Origin: Candidatus Opimibacter skivensis
GTDB taxonomy: Bacteria > Bacteroidota > Bacteroidia > Chitinophagales > Saprospiraceae
Direction: 5' to 3'
DNA: 64,000 nucleotides
Assembly (NCBI GenBank): GCA_016721905.1
Contig: JADKHH010000004.1
Span: forward strand, 124,001 to 188,000
Positions 34,452 to 44,000 of this stretch are shown one piece after another. The notes beneath the pieces are model-generated. The model had not been told where the DNA came from. It was given only the letters and a program-made list of their open reading frames with translations, and did no database searches. The translations under genes were made by a program, and so were the position numbers. Position 1 is the stretch's first letter; the number at the start of each line of letters is the position of its first letter.

Positions 34452-35180
34452 TTAAAACGCCTCATAAAATGTAAGCAGGTCACATATCAACCTGCTGGTA
34501 TTTTCATACATCGCCATATGGCCCACATCAGGGTATACACATAGTTTGGTCTGGGCGGATAAGCCAGCCTGTTTGTAGCCTAATGCAGAGGGAACGGCGT
34601 TATCCTTTTCACCCATAACCATTAACACCGGAGCGATTATATTCCTCAGGGTTTCAGTATGATCTTTACGATCACGAATGGCGCGCGTACCATTGATCCA
34701 GGCCGTGTCTCCATACTCCATACCGCGGGCTATCAAAACATCAATCAATTGTTTCAATCCGGATGGATCGGCAAACAATGAAGGGATCATCTTGTTGACC
34801 AGAAAACCACGACCCTCCTCCTCGACATCTTTCATCGTTGTGCTCCGTTGCTGTTGTTTTTCTTCCGGATCTTTAAAGACATGACTGTGTATTAAACCCA
34901 GACTTAGAATCCTTTCCGGTTGTTGAGCCGCCATTTCCATACATACGTAACCCCCCATACTATGACCCACAAGATGAACGACGTCAACAGCTTCGGCATC
35001 AAGTTGAGACCAATATTGACTGGCGAGGGATTGTATCGTATAAGGTTCAGGCTCAGGAGAAGATCCAAAACCGGGCAGGGATAAATGCACTACCCGAAAA
35101 CGATCAAAAGCAATTTCGAGCGGAGACCATATCCGCCGATCAAAGCCATATCCATGAATGAGCACTACTGTTTGATTCAT
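34452..35180 (-). CDS. Alpha/beta hydrolase
   Basis: This 242-residue cytoplasmic protein has HGYGFDRRIW near the N-terminus (oxyanion strand), the nucleophile elbow LVGHSMGGYVCM (Ser about residue 92), VLMVMGEKDNAVP (acidic residue) and VGHMAMYENTSRL (catalytic His). It resembles BioH/MhpC-type carboxylesterases. The substrate is unknown. It has no signal peptide. It is divergent from the transhydrogenase-alpha-like gene and convergent with the small secreted protein. Confidence 0.85.
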   Translation of the reverse strand: MNQTVVLIHGYGFDRRIWSPLEIAFDRFRVVHLSLPGFGSSPEPEPYTIQSLASQYWSQLDAEAVDVVHLVGHSMGGYVCMEMAAQQPERILSLGLIHSHVFKDPEEKQQQRSTTMKDVEEEGRGFLVNKMIPSLFADPSGLKQLIDVLIARGMEYGDTAWINGTRAIRDRKDHTETLRNIIAPVLMVMGEKDNAVPSALGYKQAGLSAQTKLCVYPDVGHMAMYENTSRLICDLLTFYEAF

Positions 35181-35342
35181 TGCAAATGGTATTGAGAAAA
35201 ACGAAAAAGAAAGGGGCTATAGCCTAAAGATACCGGAATAAAACAAGGACTACTGCCACCTCTCCGGCGGGCTAAAATCATATGGTATTTAATCAAAGCA
35301 AATAATACTAGTATCTTTCGGGACTCTAATACAACAAATATC

Positions 35343-36422
35343 ATGTCATTAATTATAGGTGTTCTAAAAGAAAACAAGGACAAAAGGGTCGCGATCACTC
35401 CAGACAACGTGAAACGCTCTAAAATAAAAGACGCTACCTGGTGGATTGAAACAGGAGCCGGATCTGAGGCTGGATTCAACGATGCTATGTATGAAGGATT
35501 AGCCCAGACAAAGAGCCGGGAGGCCATACTTAAAGAAGCAAACATCATCGTTACCATCTTTCCTCCGGGAGAAACTGATCTGGCACAAATCCACGGAGAA
35601 GCATTATTGATATCACAATTCAGACCATATCAGGACGAGACTGTCAACGGCAAACTGGCCCAATATCCATTTAAGTCCCTGAGTATGGATATGATTCCCC
35701 GTACGACACTTGCGCAGGCTATGGATGTATTGTCATCTATGGCGTCCATTGCCGGTTACAAGGCAGTCCTCCTGGCAGCTCAAAACCTGCCAAGATATTT
35801 CCCGATGATGATCACTTCAGCAGGTAGTATCAGGCCAGCAAAAGTCTTAGTGATCGGTGCAGGCGTTGCAGGATTACAAGCAATCGCTACTTCCAGGAAG
35901 CTCGGTGCTATCGTAGAGGCTTTTGATGTCAGATCCGCAGCAAAGGAAGAAGTACAAAGTCTGGGTGCAAAATTTGTTGAAGTGGCAGGAGCAACCGACG
36001 ACAAGGGAGCAGGAGGATATGCTGTCCAACAATCTGAAGAATACCTGGCAAGACAACGTGCAGAAGTTCAGGCGAGAGCCTCCAAGGCAGATGTGATCAT
36101 CTGTACAGCGCAGGTCAGAGGCAGAAAAGCGCCGGTCCTGATTGAAGCAGACACGATCCAACACATGAGACACGGATCTGTCATTGTGGATCTTGCTGCA
36201 TCAACAGGTGGTAACTGCGCACTAACAGAAAATGATAAGACGATAAAAGTTAATGGCGTAACCATCATTGGTAATTCATCACTGGAATGTGAAATGCCTG
36301 AGGATGCCAGCCAGATGTACGGTAATAATATTCTGAACCTGATGACGCACATCACCAAAGAAGGCCAACTCAACCTTCGCATGGAGGATGAAATCGTAAA
36401 GGGCTCATTAATCAAGCCATAA
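35343..36422 (+). CDS. NAD(P) transhydrogenase alpha subunit 1 (PntAA) / alanine dehydrogenase-like, without its partners
   Basis: This 359-residue soluble protein carries the AlaDH/PNT N-terminal domain (IGVLKENKDKRVAITPDNV; SQFRPYQDETV) and the NAD-binding Rossmann domain (VLVIGAGVAGLQAIATSRKLGA). DLAASTGGNCALTENDKT follows, typical of the transhydrogenase alpha-1 subunit and not of alanine dehydrogenase. In a working enzyme PntAA delivers hydride between NADH and NADP across PntAB/PntB in the membrane. No PntAB or PntB gene follows; the next gene is the b-type cytochrome, 278 bp on. It may be an orphan copy or pair with subunits elsewhere. Confidence 0.85.
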   Translation: MSLIIGVLKENKDKRVAITPDNVKRSKIKDATWWIETGAGSEAGFNDAMYEGLAQTKSREAILKEANIIVTIFPPGETDLAQIHGEALLISQFRPYQDETVNGKLAQYPFKSLSMDMIPRTTLAQAMDVLSSMASIAGYKAVLLAAQNLPRYFPMMITSAGSIRPAKVLVIGAGVAGLQAIATSRKLGAIVEAFDVRSAAKEEVQSLGAKFVEVAGATDDKGAGGYAVQQSEEYLARQRAEVQARASKADVIICTAQVRGRKAPVLIEADTIQHMRHGSVIVDLAASTGGNCALTENDKTIKVNGVTIIGNSSLECEMPEDASQMYGNNILNLMTHITKEGQLNLRMEDEIVKGSLIKP

Positions 36423-36566
36423 ATACCACCCCGGGCTTTTTTGGCCAGCCTAAATACAACCATTAGACCCGCTGATCGGCTATCTGTACCGCTTTCTTAT
36501 GCATGATACATGTCATAGGTGTCACTGATCGTCATCACCCAGGTGAAAAGCCAGGAAATTTTTTTC

Positions 36567-36574
36567 TAGTTTTG
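36567..36574 (+). promoter_or_regulatory. -7 box upstream of the electron-transfer gene cluster
   Basis: TAGTTTTG fits TAnnTTTG and lies 126 nt before the ATG at 36701. A hairpin with a T-run (36595-36648) stands between this box and the gene. Confidence 0.4.
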
Positions 36575-36594
36575 TTCGTTATTAGGCAAACGGG

Positions 36595-36648
36595 AAAAAC
36601 AACCAAGGCTTTAGCCCATCCACACCAATCTGGTCCTTGTTGTTTTTT
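36595..36648 (+). terminator. Terminator-like hairpin in the leader of the cytochrome cluster
   Basis: The left arm (36595-36608, A-run then ACAACCAAGG) pairs with CCTTGTTGTTTTTT (36635-36648) through 13 bp with one bulged C and a 26-nt loop. The right arm ends in a T6 run, the shape of an intrinsic terminator. It lies after the -7 box and 52 nt before the first gene, so it could be an attenuator or the end of the upstream transcript. Confidence 0.5.
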
Positions 36649-36700
36649 GAGTATACGCATCTCCCACCCCCACATAACATATTGAACACAAACCAGACGC

Positions 36701-37570
36701 ATGACCGGATTGGCACATCGAATCTATATTGGAACCCTGGTTTCAATTACAGTTTTAGTTTTTCTATTCCTGTGTTATTGGGGATACAGCTATTATGGAA
36801 TCAGCTTTGAAGAAAGGCCGTTTCATCCTGAGCATGACTCCCTTAAACCAAGTGGCCCCTATGGCCACGGATTAGGTATCCTCGGCACCGTATTAATCCT
36901 CATCGGAGTCTTTGGCTATATCGGCAGGAAAAAGAAAAAGTTCCTTCCCCGTGTAGGTGTACTTAAGCATTGGCTGGAATTTCACATTTTCCTATGTTCG
37001 GTTGGTCCCCTTTTAATACTGTTTCATACAGCTTTTAAGTTTGGTGGTATCGTTTCTATAAGCTTCTGGAGCATGGTTGCTGTAGTTTTAAGTGGGGTTA
37101 TCGGGAGGTTTATTTACATCCAGATCCCCAGGACCATTCAGGGAAGGGAATTAAGTCTCGGAGAGATAAAAGAAATGAAAGACACGATGAGCCGTAGCCT
37201 AAGCGTGAAATACGGACTCGACGAAGCGATGTATAGCATGCTGATCTCGGCCACACAGAAAGAAATTGATTTTGCCGACAAAGGATTTATTGGACGCGTG
37301 ATGGGGCGCATCAGCCATAACCGCAGCATCAGAAAAACGATAGAAGATTTGCTGAATCAAACAAGTCTGACGGGTAAAGATAAACGGGGGGTCATGAAAC
37401 TGGTGGGAAATGAAATGACAATGAATGCAAGGATCAGCAGGCTTCAAACGATGCAGAAGCTATTCAAATACTGGCACGTGGCGCACCTGCCGTTTGCCCT
37501 GATCATGTTGGTCATCATGGTGATCCACGTGGCGATTACGATTGCCTTCGGGTATAAATGGATATTCTGA
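36701..37570 (+). CDS. Dihaem b-type cytochrome-like inner-membrane protein
   Basis: I do not know a name for this 289-residue family. About five membrane helices are visible: residues 10-30, 55-75, 90-110, 113-135 and 258-284. Two histidine pairs stand in separate helices with identical spacing, His95-x13-His109 and His262-x13-His276. That is the bis-histidine spacing of cytochrome b four-helix bundles, so I infer two b haems spanning the membrane. A charged cytoplasmic loop (about 140-255) divides the helices. It overlaps the FAD/iron-sulfur gene by 13 bases, so the two proteins are probably partners, linking quinol or NAD(P)H to the periplasmic cytochromes. Confidence 0.7.
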   Translation: MTGLAHRIYIGTLVSITVLVFLFLCYWGYSYYGISFEERPFHPEHDSLKPSGPYGHGLGILGTVLILIGVFGYIGRKKKKFLPRVGVLKHWLEFHIFLCSVGPLLILFHTAFKFGGIVSISFWSMVAVVLSGVIGRFIYIQIPRTIQGRELSLGEIKEMKDTMSRSLSVKYGLDEAMYSMLISATQKEIDFADKGFIGRVMGRISHNRSIRKTIEDLLNQTSLTGKDKRGVMKLVGNEMTMNARISRLQTMQKLFKYWHVAHLPFALIMLVIMVIHVAITIAFGYKWIF

Positions 37571-38913
37571 TCATGGAAGTATTCCTGGAAAAATTAATCA
37601 TTTATTCTATTGTGGCCGGGCTCATCCTGCTCACCATCTTTATCTATGTCCGTCAGTTAAGAAGAAATTCGAAGAAGGTAGAAGCAAAGATCAAAATTGC
37701 CAAAGAGGAAGGGCTGCACGAACCCGTCTCGCTGCACCCCGAAATAGATGTCGATACCTGCATTCAAAGTGGTGCCTGCATAGAGGCTTGTCCGGAAAAA
37801 GAAATCATCGGCATCCGAAACGGGAAGGCAACGCTGATCAATGCATCAAGATGTATAGGACACGGAGCATGCTTTCATGCTTGTCCGGTCGAAGCTATTT
37901 CGCTTGTGATTGGGACCGAAAAAAGAGGTGTTGACCTTCCGCATGTAAAACAGGATTTTGAGACCAACGTACCGGGTATTTATATTGCCGGTGAACTTGG
38001 AGGAATGGGATTGATCAAGAACAGCGTTGAGCAAGGAAAACAAGCGGTAGACAATATAGTCAAGGCGGTTTCAAAAGCCAAGGAGAATGAATACGATCTG
38101 GTCATCATTGGTGCAGGACCGGCAGGCATTTCGGCTTCGTTGGAGGCAAAGCGACTTGGACTGAAGACCATTACCCTGGAGCAGGATACCCTTGGCGGCA
38201 CCGTATATTCTTTTCCAAGATCTAAAATCGTAATGACCTCACCGATGGATCTTCCGCTCTTTGGAAAAGTAAAACTCACGGAAACCAAAAAATCTGAACT
38301 GCTGGGCCTGTGGCAGAAAGTCCTGGGCGCTAATAATATTACGATCAAGGAACACTCCAGGGTAGAGTCTATTTCAAAAGAAGGAGAATATTTCAAGGTG
38401 ATGGTGCAGACTGGTGAATCATATACTACCAAATCAGTACTACTGGCCATTGGCAGGAGAGGAACGCCGAGAAAACTAAATGTCCCTGGAGAGGGGTTGG
38501 AGAAAGTAGCGTACCGCCTACTTGAACCCGAACTCATAGAAGGAAAAAATGTGATCGTCGCAGGCGGAGGAGATTCCGCAATTGAAGCAGCGTTATCCCT
38601 TGCCGAACAAAACAAGGTTGTGCTCACCTACCGGGGCGAAGCATTTCAACGAATCAAAGTAAAAAACAGCGAGAAGATAAACAAGGCTATTGCTGATCAG
38701 AAAATAGATGTGCGGTTTAATTCCAACATTGAAAAGATTGAAGAAGAGACCGTGACCCTGGTTATGCCGGAGAGCAAGACTGAGACAATCGCTAATGACC
38801 TTGTCTATATTTTTGCCGGAGGGGAGCTGCCAACGCAGTTTTTACAAAAAGCAGGAGTCATGATTACGACAAGATTTGGGCATACGCTTTTAAAACACAA
38901 CAAGAACGGGTAA
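37558..38913 (+). CDS. Membrane-anchored FAD/NAD(P) oxidoreductase with a dicluster ferredoxin domain
   Basis: This 451-residue protein has an N-terminal membrane helix (about 14-31), an iron-sulfur domain (about 60-120), then a thioredoxin-reductase-like FAD/NAD(P) fold. The FAD motif is VIIGAGPAGISASLEA and the NAD(P) motif VIVAGGGDSAIEAALSLA. The FAD fold lacks a redox CxxC. The ferredoxin motifs are C68-x2-S71-x2-C74-x3-C78-P and C99-x2-H102-x2-C105-x3-C109-P: the second cysteine of each canonical motif is Ser or His. The C-terminal TrxR element NVPGIYIAGELGGMG lies before the FAD fold. It overlaps the b-type cytochrome gene and abuts the 23-haem gene. It likely moves electrons between NAD(P)H and haem. 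Confidence 0.85.
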   Translation: MDILIMEVFLEKLIIYSIVAGLILLTIFIYVRQLRRNSKKVEAKIKIAKEEGLHEPVSLHPEIDVDTCIQSGACIEACPEKEIIGIRNGKATLINASRCIGHGACFHACPVEAISLVIGTEKRGVDLPHVKQDFETNVPGIYIAGELGGMGLIKNSVEQGKQAVDNIVKAVSKAKENEYDLVIIGAGPAGISASLEAKRLGLKTITLEQDTLGGTVYSFPRSKIVMTSPMDLPLFGKVKLTETKKSELLGLWQKVLGANNITIKEHSRVESISKEGEYFKVMVQTGESYTTKSVLLAIGRRGTPRKLNVPGEGLEKVAYRLLEPELIEGKNVIVAGGGDSAIEAALSLAEQNKVVLTYRGEAFQRIKVKNSEKINKAIADQKIDVRFNSNIEKIEEETVTLVMPESKTETIANDLVYIFAGGELPTQFLQKAGVMITTRFGHTLLKHNKNG

Positions 38914-40773
38914 ATGTACATATCAAGCACACGACATACGAGCTATGGCACCATGCTGATCATTGCACTTATAGTGTTTTGTATCAATAGCGTCTTTAGC
39001 CAGATATCACCAGGGGAACTCGCCCGGCCACATGCACAACTGGAAGGGATGTTAAGCTGTACAAAATGCCATGTGCTGGGCGATAAAGTTTCAAACGAGA
39101 AATGTCTTGACTGTCATAAGGAAATCAAAACACGTGTAGACCAGAAAAAGGGCTTCCACTCTTCTACAGAAGTGAAGGGCAAAGATTGCTTTTCCTGTCA
39201 TAGCGATCATCATGGCCGCAACTTTGAAATTATCCGATTTGATGCCGAAAAGTTTAATCACGATCTCACCGGCTATAAACTAACCGGTGCCCACATCAAG
39301 GCAGAATGTAATGCCTGTCATAAGGATGACCGGATCGAATCGGCCGAGCTCAAGAAAAAGGAAAACACCTACCTGGGGTTAAAAACAACCTGTATATCGT
39401 GTCATAAAGACGCACACAACAATACACTTTCAACGAACGATTGTGCCAAATGCCACGACACCGAAGCATTTGCACCGGCACCATTGTTTGATCACTCAAA
39501 ATCAAAATTTCCGTTAAAAGGAAAACACAAGGACGTGGACTGCAAACGGTGCCACGAGATAACCTTTGTCAACAGCGCGCTATTTCAAAAATTTGCCGGT
39601 GTTCCGTTTAACAGCTGTGTCGTCTGTCACGAGGATGTGCACAATGGAGAATTTGGTACGAACTGTAAAGAATGCCATACGGAAGATTCCTTCCAGGAAT
39701 TTGCCGGTAGAAGTACATTTGATCACACCACAACCAGATTTCCATTGGTGGGCAAACACCTGACGTTGGATTGTGCAAAGTGCCATCAACTGGAGGCAAA
39801 AGCCAGACCAGATAATGTATTCCAGGATTATAAGTATAAAGATTTTAACACGTGTGTGACCTGCCATGATGATGTCCACGAACAAAAACTTGGCACGGAT
39901 TGCAGGCAATGTCATGTGGAGGAATCGTTTCAGAAAATCCGAAACAAAAAAGATTTCAAACACGAGCTTACCGGGTATCCACTGGAAGGGAAGCATATCA
40001 CCGTGGATTGTAAAAAGTGCCACGAAACGAAAATGACGGACCCTCTGGAACACAACCGATGTGCCGATTGTCATGATGATTTTCACAAGGGACAGTTTAT
40101 CACGGCAACCCTAAAACCGGATTGCAGGGATTGTCATTCGGTGGAGGGTTTTATGGGCTCGCTTTATACTATTGAAAAACACAATAATGGGCCTTTTCCA
40201 CTGGTAGGTGCTCACCTTGCGACCCCTTGTTTTGCCTGTCACAAAAAAGAAGAAGAATGGTCATTTAAGAATATCGGACAAAACTGTATTGATTGCCATG
40301 ACGATGTCCACAAAGGATTAATTACCGAAAAATACTATCCACAGAATACATGCAACCAGTGTCACACACCAGATGCATGGGCGGATGTAGCGTTTGACCA
40401 CAAACAAACCACATTCGAACTTCAGGGAAAACATGCATCCACATCTTGCACATCTTGCCATGTCCCGGACACGATTACCATCACAACACGAAAGGTTGGA
40501 TTTACCGGATTAAAAACGGAATGTACATCCTGTCATGAAAACGTCCACGACACCCAGTTTGAAGCCGAAGGGGTAACAGATTGCAAAAGGTGTCATGCGT
40601 TTGAAGCGTGGAAACCAAGCAACTTCGATCACAATACCGCAAGATTTGTCCTGGAGGGCGCTCACAAGAACGTAGCTTGTGTAGAGTGTCACAAAGAGGA
40701 GGTGCAGGATGGGAAGAAGGTAGTGCAATACAAGTTAGAGCAATTTGAATGTGCCACGTGCCATGGAGAATGA
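38914..40773 (+). CDS. 23-haem c-type cytochrome
   Basis: This 619-residue protein starts directly after the TAA of the oxidoreductase gene. Its N-terminal hydrophobic segment (MLIIALIVFCINSVFS) is a signal peptide or anchor. I count 23 CxxCH motifs (first CTKCH, last CATCH at the C-terminus). Much of it repeats a three-haem pattern in which one distal His precedes two CxxCH, one follows, a third CxxCH comes, then another His, for example GKHKDVDCKRCH, CVVCHEDVH, CKECH, STFDH. This is the same order as in the two giant cytochromes downstream. It should sit in the periplasm or at the outer face of the inner membrane and accept electrons from the membrane pair upstream. Confidence 0.9.
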   Translation: MYISSTRHTSYGTMLIIALIVFCINSVFSQISPGELARPHAQLEGMLSCTKCHVLGDKVSNEKCLDCHKEIKTRVDQKKGFHSSTEVKGKDCFSCHSDHHGRNFEIIRFDAEKFNHDLTGYKLTGAHIKAECNACHKDDRIESAELKKKENTYLGLKTTCISCHKDAHNNTLSTNDCAKCHDTEAFAPAPLFDHSKSKFPLKGKHKDVDCKRCHEITFVNSALFQKFAGVPFNSCVVCHEDVHNGEFGTNCKECHTEDSFQEFAGRSTFDHTTTRFPLVGKHLTLDCAKCHQLEAKARPDNVFQDYKYKDFNTCVTCHDDVHEQKLGTDCRQCHVEESFQKIRNKKDFKHELTGYPLEGKHITVDCKKCHETKMTDPLEHNRCADCHDDFHKGQFITATLKPDCRDCHSVEGFMGSLYTIEKHNNGPFPLVGAHLATPCFACHKKEEEWSFKNIGQNCIDCHDDVHKGLITEKYYPQNTCNQCHTPDAWADVAFDHKQTTFELQGKHASTSCTSCHVPDTITITTRKVGFTGLKTECTSCHENVHDTQFEAEGVTDCKRCHAFEAWKPSNFDHNTARFVLEGAHKNVACVECHKEEVQDGKKVVQYKLEQFECATCHGE

Positions 40774-40888
40774 AAGAAATACTTAAATCAATACAGGGTT
40801 TTCCCTGAATTAATCAGCGGAAGCCCTTTGTTTATAGGCTATCAGTAATCAAAGCCGCCAAAAAAAGAGATAGTATTCAAAGGAATCC

Positions 40889-40896
40889 TATATTTG
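40889..40896 (+). promoter_or_regulatory. -7 box upstream of the 106-haem cytochrome gene
   Basis: TATATTTG is an exact TAnnTTTG match, 126 nt before the likely ATG at 41022. No well-placed -33 element is seen. Confidence 0.4.
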
Positions 40897-40910
40897 TAAT
40901 CCACACCAAG

Positions 40911-40938
40911 GCGAAGTAACCCACTTCGTCAGTTTTTT
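40911..40938 (+). terminator. Hairpin with T6 tract before the 106-haem gene
   Basis: CGAAGT (40912-40917) pairs with ACTTCG (40923-40928), with a 5-nt loop and a possible G-U pair extending it. AG and six T (40933-40938) follow at once. It may end transcripts from the 36.7-40.8 kb genes, or attenuate those started at the -7 box just upstream. Confidence 0.55.
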
Positions 40939-41021
40939 CTTACCCGCTTTATTGCATAACCACTTCAACCTGTACACAACGGGAGGTGGTCTCCTTTTGT
41001 GCTTTAGTAAGAAAAATTAAA

Positions 41022-44000
41022 ATGGTCTGTTGTAGAAAGATCTTGTGTGGAATAATAGTGATCCTCGCTGTATGCCGGGCATCTGCGCAGAAGCCGCATG
41101 GTGATGATTTTCAAATCAGTTGTGATGCCTGTCATACATCGGAGAGTTGGACAGTCATTACTGATTCGGTTTCCTTTGATCACGACACCACCACATTTTC
41201 ACTGGAAGGTCGTCACGAGTCTGTCGACTGCAGGCAATGCCATTCAAACCTTGAATTTGCCAAAGCCGAATCAAATTGCACCGCCTGCCATCTCGATATC
41301 CACCAACAATCTGTAGGAGATCAATGCTCCAGATGTCATGACTCCAACTCCTGGTTTGTCAACAACATTACAGAGCTTCACCGTCAGAATTCTTTTCCAC
41401 TTCAAGGAGCACACGCTACAGCCAATTGTAATGCCTGTCATACATCTGATACAGATCTGAGATTTGACCCACTGGGAACAGATTGCATAGGATGCCATCA
41501 ACAGGATTTTGAAGCGACCACTAATCCTGACCACGCCAAAGCCGGATTTACAACCAACTGCATTGAATGTCATAAAGTCGATGCATTTGAATGGACAGGA
41601 AGCGGAATAAACCATGATTTCTTTCCACTTACACAGGGACATGACATCGATGAATGTGCGCGATGTCATACAGGAACGGACTACTCCAAAGTATCTCCCG
41701 AATGTATTACCTGCCATGAAGGGGACTACCTGGCCAGCCTTAATCCAAACCACCAGGCGATCAACCTTTCCACCTCCTGCGCGGAATGCCACACCACAAA
41801 CGAAGGGTGGCAACCAGCGGAATTTAAAGATCACGATGCTCAGTTTTTTCCTATTTACAGCGGCACACACAAGGGCGAATGGGACGATTGCGCAAGCTGC
41901 CACACAGACCCCAATAACTATGCAATATTTACCTGCACCACGTGTCACGAAAATCCGGAAACGGACAACCAGCACAAGGAAGTTTTGGGATATTCCTTCA
42001 GCAGCAGTGCGTGTATCGCTTGTCACCCTAACGGAGAAAACGAAGGGGCGTTTGACCACAACAACACCAACTTTCCATTGACGGGTTCACACACGACTGT
42101 GGAATGTTTGAGTTGCCACGCAAACGGCTTCACAGGAACCCCCACAGCGTGCTTTGCATGCCACACTACTGATTTTGAACAAAGCAGTAATCCGGACCAT
42201 GAAGAGCTTGGTTTGTCAACCGATTGTGTTAGTTGCCATAGTACGGCACCTGACTGGAATCCGGCTACGTTTGCTAACCACAATGATTATTATGCATTAA
42301 ACGGAGCCCACGCGATCATTGCCAATGACTGTGTCTCCTGCCATAATGGAGAATATTCCAACACACCCACCACGTGCATTGGGTGTCATACGGAAGACTT
42401 CAATCAAACAACAGAGCCTTCGCATACAGCACTTTCGTTTTCAACAGACTGTATCACCTGTCATACCGAAGATAGCTGGAGCCCCGCCACTTTTGATCAC
42501 AATAGTATTTATGTTCTGGCCGGAGCACATGCGGTCATTGCCAATCAATGCGCAGCATGTCACGAAAACGGATTTGAGAATACCCCATCTACTTGTATTG
42601 GCTGTCACCAGGAAGACTTTAACCAGACCACAACACCATCACATGTTGAATTACAGTTTTCAAATGAGTGTGTAAACTGTCACAACGAAACAGCGTGGGT
42701 GCCAGCTTCCTTTGATCATGACAACCAATACTTCCCCATCTACAGCGGCAAACACGAAGGAACGTGGGATAATTGTACAGACTGCCATACCACACCTAAT
42801 GACTATTCTGTTTTTACATGTACTACCTGTCACGCCAATCCGGAAACAGACGAACAGCACAACGGTGTATCTGGATATACCTATAGCAGTACAGCATGTC
42901 TGGCCTGTCATCCGACGGGTGATGCTGACGGCGCGTTTGATCACAACTCAACAGACTTTCCACTTACAGGTGCCCACACTATAGTAGACTGTCAAAGCTG
43001 CCATGCCAGCGGATACGAGGGAACCTCAACGGCTTGTCAATCCTGCCATACCCAGGATTTCAACCAATCGATTAATCCAAATCACGGATCGCTCGGTTTT
43101 TCAATGGAGTGTGCAACATGTCATACGACCGAACCCGGATGGAGCCCAGCCACACTGGACAATCACAATGATTATTATGTGCTGACCGGAGCACACTCGG
43201 ATATCGCCAACCAATGTGCATCCTGCCATAACGGGGACTATAATAACACACCAAATACCTGCGCGGGATGCCATCAACAGGATTATAATCAAACCGTTGA
43301 TCCCCCGCATGTCGAACTTCAGTTTTCAACAGACTGTGCATCATGTCATACAGAAAGAGGATGGATCCCCGCCACCTTTAATCACGATGACGAGCACTTC
43401 CCTATTTATAGCGGGGCTCACGATGGACAGTGGGACCAGTGTGCAGCATGTCACACCACCCCGGGTGATTACGCCTTGTTTACCTGTGTTACCTGTCATG
43501 CCAACCCGGAAACAAATGATCAGCACACAGGCGTCAATGGCTATGTGTACAACAGCACAGCATGTCTGGCCTGCCATCCAAATGGAGAAGCAAACGGTGG
43601 ATTTGATCACAGCGCCACAGGATTTCCGCTGACAGGTGCACACACCAGTATCAACTGCCTTGAGTGCCATGCCAACGGGTTTGAAGGAACGCCCACCGAA
43701 TGCCAGGCCTGTCATACACCAGCATTTAATCAATCTACTAATCCCAACCATACCGCGTTAGGTTTTACAAATGATTGTGCCACGTGTCATACAACCGCAC
43801 CAGACTGGAACCCGGCAACATTTGATAACCACAACGAATATTATATTCTGGCCGGTGCGCATGCTGTGATAGCCGACCAGTGTGTCACGTGTCATAACGG
43901 AGATTATAACAACACACCAAGCACCTGTGTAGGTTGCCATCTGGAGGATTACAACGGGACGACAAATCCATCACACCTGGAGCTCAACTTTTCAACAGAA

